Source of the DNA: Spartinivicinus ruber
GTDB lineage: Bacteria; Pseudomonadota; Gammaproteobacteria; Pseudomonadales; Zooshikellaceae
NCBI RefSeq assembly: GCF_011009015.1
Contig: NZ_CP048878.1
Coordinates: 5,238,354 to 5,302,353, forward strand
Length of the DNA: 64,000 nucleotides
Direction of reading: 5' to 3'
In this document: in pieces, positions 35,896-45,703 of the stretch
Numbering within the stretch: position 1 is the first letter of the stretch
Layout: each line of letters starts with the position of its first letter
Position numbers and translations under genes: made by a program
Notes under the pieces: generated by a model
What the model saw: only the letters and a program-made list of their open reading frames with translations
What the model was told of the DNA's origin: nothing
Databases searched by the model: none

Positions 35896-37122
35896 TTATA
35901 AATACTGGTTAGCAATGGTTTGCCAAGTTTCTTTTCCAATAGCCTTAATCATAGCATCAATAAACGGCTGACTTAAGCTGATTGTGTTGGTATCAGCCTT
36001 ATTATTAAGTAAAGCGATATATGTATCTAAATTTTTACCTGACTTCTGCAATGCTTGCTCCAATGTTTGCCAAAAAGCAGCTCCTTTTAGATAAAACAAC
36101 GGGTAGTAACTCATATCCTGCTGTTCTACAACCATGTTTTGGGCTTCATATAGCCCTGCATTAGCATGAGGAAAAGTATGCTTGTTTTTTTGCCATTCAT
36201 TTACTGGCACTCTGGTTTTTACCTTAGAAAGCTGTACAGCTTTGAAAGCATAATATTCAGCTAAACTTTCATTTATCCAGGCTGGGAAAGTATAACTCGA
36301 TAAGCCATGTATTGTCTCATGAGCAGAAACCCTTAATAACATAGGTAGAGTTTTATTAGTTAACTTACCATCATCAACCAAATAATTAGCAATATAGGCG
36401 CCAGCACCTGCTGCACCACTCACTGTCTTATATTTTTGGTCAATCGCAGTCCAGATTAATGACCAATTCAGTTGCTGTTGCTTATGAGAAAATACCTGGC
36501 TTAAGTAAGTATATTGCTGCTCCAATTGACGGCTAATATTTGGCAGCTCATGTGATAATATATCAGAATCAGCAAAAAGCTTTAAATTCAAACGATCAGT
36601 AGTGATTGTTGCTGTATTTTTTCCCCAAGCAAATAGCAAAGGCCCACCACTTTTGTCGGGTATTTTTGCACAAATATTTTCATTACCCGCTACACAAACA
36701 GAAGCAAACTTAACACCAGCAATACGGGGCAAATTACCCCACTCAAATAACAACCACCACCCCTCTGGTGAATAGATATTTTGTTGGCTTGAAGCATTAT
36801 ACTGATTATTTTGTAGCTTTTTAAACTGCACTTGCCACTGTAAAGATTGGCAATCTATTGGTTTACCGAATTGAATAGTAGTTTTAGACTTTTCGCTTGT
36901 TAAACAACCAATATTGAGCGTTGATGGATTAGCACTTGAAGAAACTTCTCTAGAGGGTTCTAACACAAATTCCCCTAGTTGAGAGGTATCTATAGAAATG
37001 GTTGCACTGGTAGGATTGTCTTTAGCAGTGTCAAGCCAGTAAGTCAGCTCTCGTGCTGTTACAGTATAGGAAACAACAGTTAAATAGAAGAAAACAATTA
37101 TCTTGTTAGCTAATGGATGCAT
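35896..37122 (-). CDS. Exported MA-clan metallopeptidase-like protein
   Basis: 408 residues with a signal peptide (FFYLTVVSYTVTARE). The C-terminal half carries HETIH at 268-272 and then WINESLAEYYA around 284-291. This is the HExxH ... NE/G-x-AEYY pattern of gluzincin-type (peptidase MA) proteins, in which the first Glu is the third zinc ligand. The N-terminal ~200 residues are beta-rich and unassigned. Its gene is probably co-transcribed with the MOSC gene 12 bp downstream. Substrate unknown. Confidence 0.72.
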   Translation of the reverse strand: MHPLANKIIVFFYLTVVSYTVTARELTYWLDTAKDNPTSATISIDTSQLGEFVLEPSREVSSSANPSTLNIGCLTSEKSKTTIQFGKPIDCQSLQWQVQFKKLQNNQYNASSQQNIYSPEGWWLLFEWGNLPRIAGVKFASVCVAGNENICAKIPDKSGGPLLFAWGKNTATITTDRLNLKLFADSDILSHELPNISRQLEQQYTYLSQVFSHKQQQLNWSLIWTAIDQKYKTVSGAAGAGAYIANYLVDDGKLTNKTLPMLLRVSAHETIHGLSSYTFPAWINESLAEYYAFKAVQLSKVKTRVPVNEWQKNKHTFPHANAGLYEAQNMVVEQQDMSYYPLFYLKGAAFWQTLEQALQKSGKNLDTYIALLNNKADTNTISLSQPFIDAMIKAIGKETWQTIANQYL

Positions 37123-37156
37123 GATTGTGCTTTACCTCTAACAGCTTTTATCATTT

Positions 37157-37345
37157 AGTTGTTCTAAATAAACGATGCGCAACAACGAGTAGTGCTTTTA
37201 CAGTCATAACCCTTCGGGCCGTGATTATTTTTCCACCCAGCGGGCTTACAAGTCATTTATGTAGAATGACTACACGGCATTCCTTGTACTTTATTGATTA
37301 AAAAACAATCTACGACAGTGGTGGTCCAAATAATGTCAACAGGCC
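37157..37345. repeat. Dispersed repeat family B, copy 2 (longer, opposite strand)
   Basis: Read on the minus strand from 37345, this shares the ends and core of the 28862-28965 copy: GGGCCTGTTGACATTATTTG, CACCACTGTCGTAGATTGTTTTTT and CAAGGAATGCCGTGTAGT. It then continues for about 90 more bases, with a small hairpin AGTCATT/AATGACT (about 37251-37270). It starts within a few bases of the GNAT stop codon. The far end near 37157 is approximate. Confidence 0.65.
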
Positions 37346-37350
37346 CTACT

Positions 37351-37836
37351 TCATTCCAGCCACTTATACATAATATAAGTATCAACAAAACCAAACCTTT
37401 TATGTAGATATGCTTTTGGTACAGTACCAACTATATTAAATCCTAGCTTCTCCCATAGTTTCACAGCAACCTCATTAGTTGAAACAACAGCATTAAACTG
37501 CATTGCCTTAAAACCTAACTCTAAAGCACGTTCCTGTGAGTGAAGACATAACTGCTTCGCTACACCTTTGCCTCTAGCCTGTGGGGTTACTATATAGCCA
37601 CAGTTGCAAACATGGCTACTTGGGCCAGCTCCATTTGGCTTTAAGTAGTAAGAGCCAAGTATTGTTTCAGCTTCTATTGCAAAACTGGTCTCTAGCGGCT
37701 GCAAACACCATACATCATACGCCTGTTGTTTCGACATAGTTGAATCAAAAGCATAGGTTTCTTGATCGGTTATAACCTGGTGAAACGTTGGCCAAAAAAC
37801 ATCGAAATCCTGTTGTTTTAATTTCCTAATATGCAC
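37351..37836 (-). CDS. GNAT-family N-acetyltransferase
   Basis: 161 residues with the acetyl-CoA motif GYIVTPQARGKGVAKQLCLHSQERALELGF and the C-terminal NEVAVKLWEKLGFNIVGTVP. This wording matches the common 'N-acetyltransferase' group acting on small amines or amino acids. It lies 20 bp downstream of the TRAP large permease, so it may be part of that transcript. Confidence 0.87.
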   Translation of the reverse strand: MHIRKLKQQDFDVFWPTFHQVITDQETYAFDSTMSKQQAYDVWCLQPLETSFAIEAETILGSYYLKPNGAGPSSHVCNCGYIVTPQARGKGVAKQLCLHSQERALELGFKAMQFNAVVSTNEVAVKLWEKLGFNIVGTVPKAYLHKRFGFVDTYIMYKWLE

Positions 37837-37856
37837 TATAACTACCTCAACAGCTT

Positions 37857-39176
37857 CTAGAAATTATTCATCTGTTCTGGCAACCATAATACAATCTGAG
37901 GAAAAAAGCCCATTAATACTACTGCAAATAACATGAGTAAAAAGAACGGAAATGCATAACGTGCAATGGTTAATATATTCTTTTCTGTTAAAGATTGAAT
38001 CACAAATAGGTTGAAACCGACAGGTGGAGTAATTTGTGACATTTCCACTACCACCACTAAGTAAATACCAAACCAAATAGGATCAATACTAACACTTTCA
38101 ATAATAGGTAAAATAATCGAAGTCGTCAGCACCACAACTGAAATACCATCTAAAAAGCAACCTAAAATAATAAAAAAAAGTGTAAGCACCATTAATAACA
38201 ATAAAGGCGAAAACTGTTGAGCCCCTATCCACTCAGCTAACTCTCTTGGAATACCAGTAAACCCCATAGCCGCTGTTAAAAATGCAGCACCAGATAATAT
38301 AAAGACAATCATACAAGAGGTACCAGTAGCTGACATTAATGAATCAATAAATCCTTTAATTGATAACGTTCCTTTTAGCTTGGTAATGAGCAATGACAAT
38401 ATCACCCCTACTGCAGCCGCTTCAGTAGGGGAGGCTATACCAAAATATATAGAGCCTATCAGTCCGCCAATCAGTAAAATAATAGGTAATAAATTAGTTA
38501 AAGCGGACAGTTTTTCTGCAAGCGTATACTGATAGCTCAATATTTGACAAATTTCATTGTTTTTTCTCGACTTTTTAAATGATGACTGTATCATTACATA
38601 GCTTGTAAATAGTAACAATAACAGTAAACCTGGTATTATTCCTGCGATAAATAATCTGGCAATGGACTGATCAGTAGTAGCCCCATAAACAATTAGAATA
38701 ATAGAAGGTGGTATAAGTAAACCCAGTGTGCCAGAGCCAGCTAAAGTACCAATAGAAAGTTTTTCATCATAATTTCGTTTTGCTAACTCTGGTAAAGTCA
38801 TTTTACCAATTGTAGCCGTTGTTGCAGAAGAAGAGCCTGAAACGGCTGCAAATAAACCACATCCCCAGATATTCACATGTAGCAAACTACCGGGAAGTTT
38901 ACCTAACCAGGGGGCTAACCCTGCAAACATTGCTTCAGAGAGTTTATTTCTAAATAATATTTCCCCCATCCAAATAAACATAGGTAGTGAAGCTAATTCA
39001 TAGGAGTTACCCGCCCCCCATATTGTTGTTACCAATACATCACCCGGTGACACAGGAGAGCCTAAAACCATTGCTAACAAGGCAACACAAATTAAAGCAA
39101 TTGATACCCATATACCAGCAGCAAGTAAAATAAATAAAGTTAGGGTTAGAATAATCGCAATTAAACCTACTTCCAT
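37857..39176 (-). CDS. TRAP transporter large permease (DctM type)
   Basis: About 439 residues, a dozen hydrophobic segments, and typical DctM wording (GSSSATTATIGKMTLPEL; SPTEAAAVGVILSLL; TPPVGFNLFVIQSLT). It forms the Na+-driven pore of a tripartite periplasmic transporter for organic acids. The ATG at 39176 has AGGAAG 8 bases upstream; a TTG two codons earlier is less likely. Encoded with the small permease and receptor (order P-Q-M). Confidence 0.93.
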   Translation of the reverse strand: MEVGLIAIILTLTLFILLAAGIWVSIALICVALLAMVLGSPVSPGDVLVTTIWGAGNSYELASLPMFIWMGEILFRNKLSEAMFAGLAPWLGKLPGSLLHVNIWGCGLFAAVSGSSSATTATIGKMTLPELAKRNYDEKLSIGTLAGSGTLGLLIPPSIILIVYGATTDQSIARLFIAGIIPGLLLLLLFTSYVMIQSSFKKSRKNNEICQILSYQYTLAEKLSALTNLLPIILLIGGLIGSIYFGIASPTEAAAVGVILSLLITKLKGTLSIKGFIDSLMSATGTSCMIVFILSGAAFLTAAMGFTGIPRELAEWIGAQQFSPLLLLMVLTLFFIILGCFLDGISVVVLTTSIILPIIESVSIDPIWFGIYLVVVVEMSQITPPVGFNLFVIQSLTEKNILTIARYAFPFFLLMLFAVVLMGFFPQIVLWLPEQMNNF

Positions 39177-39209
39177 TAACAAACTTCCTTTAAGAGCTTT
39201 TAATCGCTA

Positions 39210-39770
39210 TTAGTTAAATGTACTTCTGATTTGATGAAAAACTGCTTTTACTAGTCCATCCAAAGCAGCTATAATAAAAAATATTACACCTATTAACATA
39301 GCCAGCTGTGGTATCCATAGAGGAATTGGGATAATTCCTGGCGTTACTTCAGAAAATTCATAACTATCTATCATCAGCTTATAGGTATAATAAGTAAAAT
39401 AACCACCAACTGTAACAGCTATACCATAACTTAAACACTCCAACAACCTGTTCCAATTACCTCTTACTTGCTCAATAAGAATTTTAACCCGAATATGCTG
39501 TCTATTGTGCAAGGTATAAGCTAGAGCAAAAAATGAACCAGAAATTAATAAACAACCAATGAAGTCTGCAGCAGATGGAATCATCAAGCCTAAGACTTTG
39601 CCAGTAAAAAAACTATAAAATTTATCAATAATTCGACCAACAACCTGCATAAATACTATCAAACAACTAGCAACCAAACATACCGCAGCTAACACACCAC
39701 TAGTTTTATAAATTCTATCTAAAATATTTCTCATACCATATTTTTTAGACTTTGAGCCTGAATATTCCAT
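39210..39770 (-). CDS. TRAP transporter small permease (DctQ type)
   Basis: 186 residues with four TM helices and the family pattern around residues 65-95 (FIGCLLISGSFFALAYTLHNRQHIRVKILIEQV). It pairs with the large permease 33 bp downstream. The start at 39770 lacks a clear ribosome site, and the next Met (39734) is possible. Confidence 0.88.
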   Translation of the reverse strand: MEYSGSKSKKYGMRNILDRIYKTSGVLAAVCLVASCLIVFMQVVGRIIDKFYSFFTGKVLGLMIPSAADFIGCLLISGSFFALAYTLHNRQHIRVKILIEQVRGNWNRLLECLSYGIAVTVGGYFTYYTYKLMIDSYEFSEVTPGIIPIPLWIPQLAMLIGVIFFIIAALDGLVKAVFHQIRSTFN

Positions 39771-39903
39771 CAGAATACATAATACTTAGATATAGTCCAA
39801 CAAAATCGAGTCATGTAGCGTTTTAATATCTGATTATATATCCAGGTTAGCTTATGGATACCCTTAGAAACACTTTCAAACTATTTATTATATAAATTAT
39901 TAT

Positions 39904-40881
39904 TTACTTAAAAAGCGCCAACGTTCTTTTTCCTTCACTGCCTACTTCTTTAAGCCATTCCTCAGTCATGACATGACCAACATAAGATAGTTCAGAATGC
40001 AACTTACTTGAAGGATAAATTATCTTTAATCCATTTGCTTTCATTATCGCCACTTTTTTATTTGATTCTTGTTCACTCATTTCCCAACCGCGCTCTTCAG
40101 CTTTCTTTGCTGCAATTAATATAGCAGCCTGATTTTCTTTAGTGAGTTTAGAAAACTGCTTAGCATTTACAAACACCATATTCTTTGGTATCCACGCTTG
40201 AAAATGATGATAATGGCTTAGAAAGTCCCATGCTTTCGTATTTGCGCCAGTTGCTGGTGAAGTTATCATAGAATCAACCCGCCCCGTTGAAAAAGCTGTT
40301 GCAATATCAGCCGCTTCAATTTGAGTAGGCACAGCCTGTAGTAATTGAGCAAGTCTTTCTGTATATTTATTGTAAACCCTTAGTTTCAAACCTTGTAAAT
40401 CAATAACTGCTTTTATTTTTTTCTTTGCAAATAGTCCTTGAGGCTGCCAAGGCACAGAAAATAATAATTTTAGGCCTTGTTTTGCTAATTTTACTTCAGT
40501 TTTTTCTCTACTCGCTTGCCAAAGTTTACGTGCTTGCTGATAATCAGTTGCTAAGTAAGGAATAGAATCTAATGCAAAGAAGCTATCTTCATTAGATAAC
40601 CGAGATATTAACACTTCACCAATTGGTACTATGCCACGTCTGACTGATTTTTTAATTTCTGGATGTTTTATTAATGACCCAGCACTATGTACTGTAATGT
40701 TCAATTCATTGTGTGTCGCTTTTAGTACTTCATCAGCAAATAACCTGATGTTTTTAGTATGAAAAGTTGAATCACTATAGGGTGTTGGCATATCCCATCG
40801 TATTTCGGCCTGGATAACATTCATGTTAAGTAAAAGAACCAAGCACACCATAATAGCGTAGAAGCTTCTACAAATTCTCAT
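39904..40881 (-). CDS. TRAP transporter substrate-binding protein (DctP type)
   Basis: About 325 residues: signal peptide (CRSFYAIMVCLVLLLNMNVIQA) and the DctP fold, including the central region with the family Arg that salt-bridges a carboxylate (LQGLKLRVYNKYTERLAQLLQAVPTQIEAADIATAFSTGRVDSMITSP). I use the ATG at 40881, 8 bases after AGAAGGG. A carboxylated ligand is expected. The compound is unknown; proximity to the inositol genes suggests a sugar acid, but that is speculative. Confidence 0.9.
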   Translation of the reverse strand: MRICRSFYAIMVCLVLLLNMNVIQAEIRWDMPTPYSDSTFHTKNIRLFADEVLKATHNELNITVHSAGSLIKHPEIKKSVRRGIVPIGEVLISRLSNEDSFFALDSIPYLATDYQQARKLWQASREKTEVKLAKQGLKLLFSVPWQPQGLFAKKKIKAVIDLQGLKLRVYNKYTERLAQLLQAVPTQIEAADIATAFSTGRVDSMITSPATGANTKAWDFLSHYHHFQAWIPKNMVFVNAKQFSKLTKENQAAILIAAKKAEERGWEMSEQESNKKVAIMKANGLKIIYPSSKLHSELSYVGHVMTEEWLKEVGSEGKRTLALFK

Positions 40882-41055
40882 AACACACACCCTTCTTTTG
40901 ATTGTAATTATTTACTTTCGATAAATGCTTTTGTTTATCTACTGCAAGTACTAAATTTGTCCAAAATCAAGGCGACAGTGTAAACCAGTGCCGTATAAAT
41001 TGTCATCCACCCCAGAAATTTCACAGCATACTAAACAATAGTTGACATTATGACT

Positions 41056-41097
41056 AAGCATAAAAAAACCACAGTTAACTGTGGTTTTTTTATGCTT
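41056..41097. terminator. Bidirectional terminator, perfect 42-bp palindrome
   Basis: The two 21-base halves are exact reverse complements. The stem core is ACCACAG/CTGTGGT flanked by A7 and T7, so it has a T tract on both strands. It lies after the stop of the semialdehyde dehydrogenase gene and before the TRAP operon, insulating the two. Confidence 0.92.
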
Positions 41098-41114
41098 CAT
41101 TTTCGGCTATGTAG

Positions 41115-42620
41115 TTATTTCATTGTTGGCATTGAGAACTCAGCCCCTTGCACAGTCGAACTATCAGGCCAACGTGCTGTTACCATTTTCATTCTTGTAT
41201 AAAATCGCACCCCATCTGGACCATGCATGTGTAGTGGACCAAATAAAGATCGCTTCCAACCACCAAAACAATGAAATGCCATTGGTACTGGAATTGGCAC
41301 ATTAACACCTACCATTCCCACTTGGATATGCTGAGCATATTGTCTGGCCGCATTACCATCACGAGTAAATATAGCGGTACCATTGCCATATTCATGCGCA
41401 TTAACCAACTCCACTGCTGATTGTAAGTCTGGCACCCGGACAACACATAACACTGGCCCAAAAATTTCTTCCTGATATATTTTCATATCAGGTTTTACAT
41501 GGTCGAATAAAGTCCCACCCACATAAAAACCATTTTCATTACCTTTTGCGGCAAAACCACGACCATCAACAATTAATTTAGCACCATCAGCAACACCAGC
41601 ATCAATGTAACTGACAACTTTATCCCGATGTTCACTGCTAACTAATGGCCCCATATTGTTTTCAGGTGTTTGGCCAAACCCAGGCCCCACTTTTAAGTGT
41701 TCGACTTGCACGGCTAGCTTCTCAGTGAGCTTTTCTGCAACCTGATCACCCACCACTACAGCAACAGAAATAGCCATACAACGCTCTCCTGCTGAGCCAT
41801 AAGCAGCTCCTATCAATGCATTTACTGTTTGATCTAAATCTGCATCAGGCATGACTATCATGTGATTTTTTGCACCACCTAACGCTTGTACTCGCTTACC
41901 ATGTGCACAGCCTGTCTGATAAATATACTCAGCAATAGGTGTCGAGCCAACAAAACTAATTGCTTCAACTTGGCTATCAGTTAGTAATACATCAACTGAC
42001 TCCTTGTCACCATTCACTACATTAAATACACCATCAGGCAAACCTGCTTCTTGTAACAACTCAGCCAAGCGAATGGGACAAGTCGGGTCTTTTTCAGAAG
42101 GCTTTAAAACAAAGGTATTACCACAAGCTAAGGCAATAGGAAACATCCACATGGGTACCATCGCCGGAAAATTAAATGGGGTAATCCCCGCAACAACACC
42201 CAGGGGTTGCATCATTGAATAACTATCAACATTACTTCCCACATTAAGTGAATGCTCCCCCTTCAATAAATGAGGAATACCACAAGCAAACTCTATCACT
42301 TCAAGGCCTCGGGTAATTTCACCTTGGGCATCACTATAAACTTTTCCATGTTCTGCTGTGATTATTTCAGCTAGCTCATTGCGATTTTTCTCAACTAATT
42401 CTTTGAATTTAAATAATACTCTGGCACGATTTAATGGAGTAACTTTTGACCATTCGGTAAATGAATCAGCTGCCGCACTAATTGCCTGCCGCGTTTCTTC
42501 TGCTGTTGACAACACCACTTCTGCAGTTTGCTTACCAGTAGCTGGATTAAATACTGGATTAACTCGTCCACTTTCACTATGAGCGATAATTCCATTGATA
42601 AAGTTATTAATTAGTTGCAT
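41115..42620 (-). CDS. iolA: CoA-acylating (methyl)malonate-semialdehyde dehydrogenase
   Basis: About 501 residues. Converts malonate semialdehyde (or methylmalonate semialdehyde) plus CoA and NAD+ to acetyl-CoA (propionyl-CoA), the last step of inositol breakdown. ALDH motifs are visible: the NAD-binding FVGSTPIAEYIY, the catalytic Cys in SAGERCMAISVAV, and FNFPAMVPMWMFPIALACGN near residue 145. I take the start at 42620 (MQLINNFING) over an upstream ATG at 42656. A 264-bp gap separates it from iolE, so it may have its own promoter. The name mmsA is equally valid; iolA follows from context. Confidence 0.92.
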   Translation of the reverse strand: MQLINNFINGIIAHSESGRVNPVFNPATGKQTAEVVLSTAEETRQAISAAADSFTEWSKVTPLNRARVLFKFKELVEKNRNELAEIITAEHGKVYSDAQGEITRGLEVIEFACGIPHLLKGEHSLNVGSNVDSYSMMQPLGVVAGITPFNFPAMVPMWMFPIALACGNTFVLKPSEKDPTCPIRLAELLQEAGLPDGVFNVVNGDKESVDVLLTDSQVEAISFVGSTPIAEYIYQTGCAHGKRVQALGGAKNHMIVMPDADLDQTVNALIGAAYGSAGERCMAISVAVVVGDQVAEKLTEKLAVQVEHLKVGPGFGQTPENNMGPLVSSEHRDKVVSYIDAGVADGAKLIVDGRGFAAKGNENGFYVGGTLFDHVKPDMKIYQEEIFGPVLCVVRVPDLQSAVELVNAHEYGNGTAIFTRDGNAARQYAQHIQVGMVGVNVPIPVPMAFHCFGGWKRSLFGPLHMHGPDGVRFYTRMKMVTARWPDSSTVQGAEFSMPTMK

Positions 42621-42884
42621 TTTTATATTCCCATACCACCCAAATATATTATTCACGATTGATTTTTAGGGTTTTTTGTCGTCGCAAAGCACCAAGGATG
42701 GTTTGAATGCAGTTTACGCATGGCCGTATAGCAATGCAGGAGCAATAAACTGTCTTCGCCCTAATCATTTATTAAAATATAAACTCATAAGACTTCCTCT
42801 CTCAACGGCCGCCCCAAAAAAACATTCTCTTTGACTATGAAATTGATCATTATTCCATTTTCAAAAAAATTTATTTAGTGCCAG

Positions 42885-43784
42885 TTAACCGGCGAGTTCA
42901 AGTCCAGCTATTGACACCTGTTCAGACAAATATTGATAGCCCATCTTTGCATAAGTTAGAGGGCGAGCTACTGCTGGGTCCTGCTCTGCCTCTACCACTA
43001 ACCATCCAGTATAATTATGCATTTTTAGTAGTTGCAAAATATTGGGATAGTCAACACAACCATCACCAGGTACTGTAAATACACCTTGTAATACCGCATT
43101 TAAAAAACTGCTATCAGTATTTTTTGCCCACTGTAGAATTTCTGGGCGGATATCTTTACAATGTATATGGCAAACACGCCCAATATGTCGCTTTATAGTT
43201 ACCAATGGATCACCACCAGCATAAACCAGGTGTCCAGTATCTAACAGTAGCCCTACCGACTTTCCTGTTAGCATGATTAACTGGTCGATTTCAGATTCTG
43301 TTTCAATGATCGTTCCCATATGATGGTGATAAGCAATTTGAACTCCTTCACTCAGTGTATAATCAGCTAATTGAGTTAATCGCTCGGCATAAGGCTGCCA
43401 ATCTGCTTTAGCTAAAACAGGGCGACGAGTTAAAGGCATATCTTTTTTACCATGAATGCATCCTGTCACTTCAGCAAATACCATTACTTGAGCACCAAGC
43501 GCTTTTAATAATTGTAAGTGAGGCTGGATAGCCTCAATTTCCTCCTCGACACTTCTAGTCATTAACTGACCACTGTACCAACCCGACACCAGATGTAAAG
43601 CATGCTTATCTAGAATAGGTCCCAATACGGCAGGGTCTCTAGGAAATTTATTGCCTAACTCAAACCCACTATATCCTGCTTGTTTTCCTTCCGCTAAACA
43701 AACCTCCAGTGGTGTTTCTGCCCCAAGTGCTGGCATATCATCGTTAGTCCAGGTAAGCGGATTAATTCCAATTTTTACTGCCAT
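42885..43784 (-). CDS. iolE: Myo-inosose-2 dehydratase
   Basis: 299 residues, xylose-isomerase-like TIM barrel. Dehydrates 2-keto-myo-inositol to the 3,5/4-trihydroxycyclohexane dione. The family wording is clear (IGINPLTWTNDDMPALG; HHHMGTIIETESEIDQL; LLLDTGHLVYAGGDP; CHIHCKDIR), with His/Asp/Glu metal ligands in these stretches. GAAGGT precedes the ATG. Follows iolD in the minus-strand operon. Confidence 0.94.
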   Translation of the reverse strand: MAVKIGINPLTWTNDDMPALGAETPLEVCLAEGKQAGYSGFELGNKFPRDPAVLGPILDKHALHLVSGWYSGQLMTRSVEEEIEAIQPHLQLLKALGAQVMVFAEVTGCIHGKKDMPLTRRPVLAKADWQPYAERLTQLADYTLSEGVQIAYHHHMGTIIETESEIDQLIMLTGKSVGLLLDTGHLVYAGGDPLVTIKRHIGRVCHIHCKDIRPEILQWAKNTDSSFLNAVLQGVFTVPGDGCVDYPNILQLLKMHNYTGWLVVEAEQDPAVARPLTYAKMGYQYLSEQVSIAGLELAG

Positions 43785-43831
43785 ATTTGTACCTTCATCC
43801 AGAACTCATAATGATTCAATTTATAGAGTAT

Positions 43832-45703
43832 TTAATAGGGTTGTTGCTTCTTTGCTTCTTCATACTTAACCCGCGCTTCTGTGACCTCCTTTCGTTGAGA
43901 AATTTCTGGTACAGCAACATCCCACCAAGAGCCACCTTCACTTGTCGTATGCACTGGGTCAGTATTCAAGCTAATTACATAAGTCCTATTGGATTGTTTT
44001 GCTCGCTTTAATGCCGCTTCTAATTCCACTATTCCTTGAATATGTTCAGCAAATGCTCCCATGGCCCGTGCATGGGCTGCAAAATCAATCACAGGAGCAC
44101 CTTCCTCTATAGTTTTGCAATCTGTTAATAAATTATTAAACGGAGCGCCGCCGCAAGCTTGTTGCAAGCGATTAATACAACCGAAACCTCTGTTATCCAA
44201 TACAACAATAATCAGTTTTTTCCCTAACATAACTGAGGTAGCAATTTCTGAATTAAGCATCATATAACTGCCATCTCCTACCATCACCACCACGTCCCTA
44301 TCTGGGCAGGCCATTTTTACCCCTAAACCACCGGCAATTTCATAGCCCATACAGGAAAACCCATATTCCACGTGATAGCCTCTTGCATCTCTTGTTTTCC
44401 ATAACTTGTGTAACTCACCAGGTAAGCCTCCAGCAGCACATACCACTACATCGTTAGGGTCTATAGTTCGGTTTACTGCACCAAGCACTTGTGCATCAGT
44501 GGGTAATGCCTCATTAGTAGCTAATGTTTTTTCTTCAACTACTTTATTCCATTCAGCCATATTAGCTTGAGTTGTAGATAGCCAGTCCTTGCTTACTTGA
44601 TACTTAGCTTCTTTTTCGTGTTTATTTTTTTCCAATAAACAATACAACAATTGTTGTAATGCTAATTTTGCATCAGCAACTAAGGGTAATGCATTATGTT
44701 TGATCACATCAAACTGTGCCACATTAATTTGTACCAACTGTTGAGTATCTTTCACCAAAGTGCGTGAGCTGGTGGTAAAGTCTTGTAATCGAGTGCCTAC
44801 TGCAATGATTAAATCTGCCTGTGCAACCATCACATTAGCTGCCTGACTACCCGTTACCCCAACACTGCCAAGCTGATTTGGATGATTCCAAAGTAAAGCT
44901 CCTTTACCTGCCTGCGTTTCAGTTACAGGAATATTTAACTTCTCAGCAAATGACATTAACTCGTTAACTGCTTCCGAATAATGTACCCCTCCGCCAGCGA
45001 TAATAATTGGTTTTTCTGATTTTTCGATTGCTGCAATCACATCCATCAACTGTCGTTGATCAGGAGGCTGGCGAAATACATGATGAACCTTTGGCTCAAA
45101 AAAACGTTCAGGAAAATTATAACTCATTGCCTGCACATCTTGTGGCAATGCTATAGTAACTGGACCACAGTTAGCAGGGTCAGTTAATGTTGCAATAGCC
45201 ATTGGTAAGCTAGAAATAATTTGTTCTGGCCGGGTAATTCGATCAAAATACCGAGAAACTGGCTTAAAACAATCATTTGCTGTTATAGTCGAGTCTGCAA
45301 AATTCTCTATTTGTTGTAACACCGGGTCAGGTATTCGACTAGCAAAAGTATCACCAGGCAAAAATAAAACTGGCAATCGATTAACATGGGCTAATGCTGC
45401 TGCCGTCACCATATTAGTCGCCCCAGGGCCAATGGAAGTAGTACAAGCCATCATTCGGCGACGATTATTGGCTTTAGCAAACGCAATAGCTGCATGAGCC
45501 ATACCTTGCTCATTATGCGCTCTATACGTCGGTAATTGATCTTGAACATGAAATAAAGCTTCTCCTATTCCTGCCACATTTCCATGGCCAAAAATAGCAA
45601 ACACGCCTTCAAACAACGGCAGTTTATTTCCATCAATGTCAACCAATTGAGCAGCAAGATATTTAACTAAGGCCTGAGCCATAGTTAGCCGAACTGTATT
45701 CAT
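43832..45703 (-). CDS. iolD: 3D-trihydroxycyclohexane-1,2-dione acylhydrolase (ThDP enzyme)
   Basis: About 623 residues. Thiamine-diphosphate enzyme that opens the inositol ring to 5-deoxy-glucuronate. The GDGSYMMLNSEIATSVMLG ThDP motif and the N-terminal GHGNVAGIGEAL region with the activating Glu are present. The ATG at 45703 has GGAGG 5 bases ahead and overlaps the iolC stop as ATGA. A longer in-frame start at 45748 would lie inside iolC and is rejected. Second-to-last gene of the main inositol operon, before iolE. Confidence 0.95.
   Translation of the reverse strand: MNTVRLTMAQALVKYLAAQLVDIDGNKLPLFEGVFAIFGHGNVAGIGEALFHVQDQLPTYRAHNEQGMAHAAIAFAKANNRRRMMACTTSIGPGATNMVTAAALAHVNRLPVLFLPGDTFASRIPDPVLQQIENFADSTITANDCFKPVSRYFDRITRPEQIISSLPMAIATLTDPANCGPVTIALPQDVQAMSYNFPERFFEPKVHHVFRQPPDQRQLMDVIAAIEKSEKPIIIAGGGVHYSEAVNELMSFAEKLNIPVTETQAGKGALLWNHPNQLGSVGVTGSQAANVMVAQADLIIAVGTRLQDFTTSSRTLVKDTQQLVQINVAQFDVIKHNALPLVADAKLALQQLLYCLLEKNKHEKEAKYQVSKDWLSTTQANMAEWNKVVEEKTLATNEALPTDAQVLGAVNRTIDPNDVVVCAAGGLPGELHKLWKTRDARGYHVEYGFSCMGYEIAGGLGVKMACPDRDVVVMVGDGSYMMLNSEIATSVMLGKKLIIVVLDNRGFGCINRLQQACGGAPFNNLLTDCKTIEEGAPVIDFAAHARAMGAFAEHIQGIVELEAALKRAKQSNRTYVISLNTDPVHTTSEGGSWWDVAVPEISQRKEVTEARVKYEEAKKQQPY

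Noticed and set aside
42657-42884. Possible dispersed repeat between iolE and the dehydrogenase gene
   Set aside because: A few short words recall family B, but no aligned ends or core could be found.
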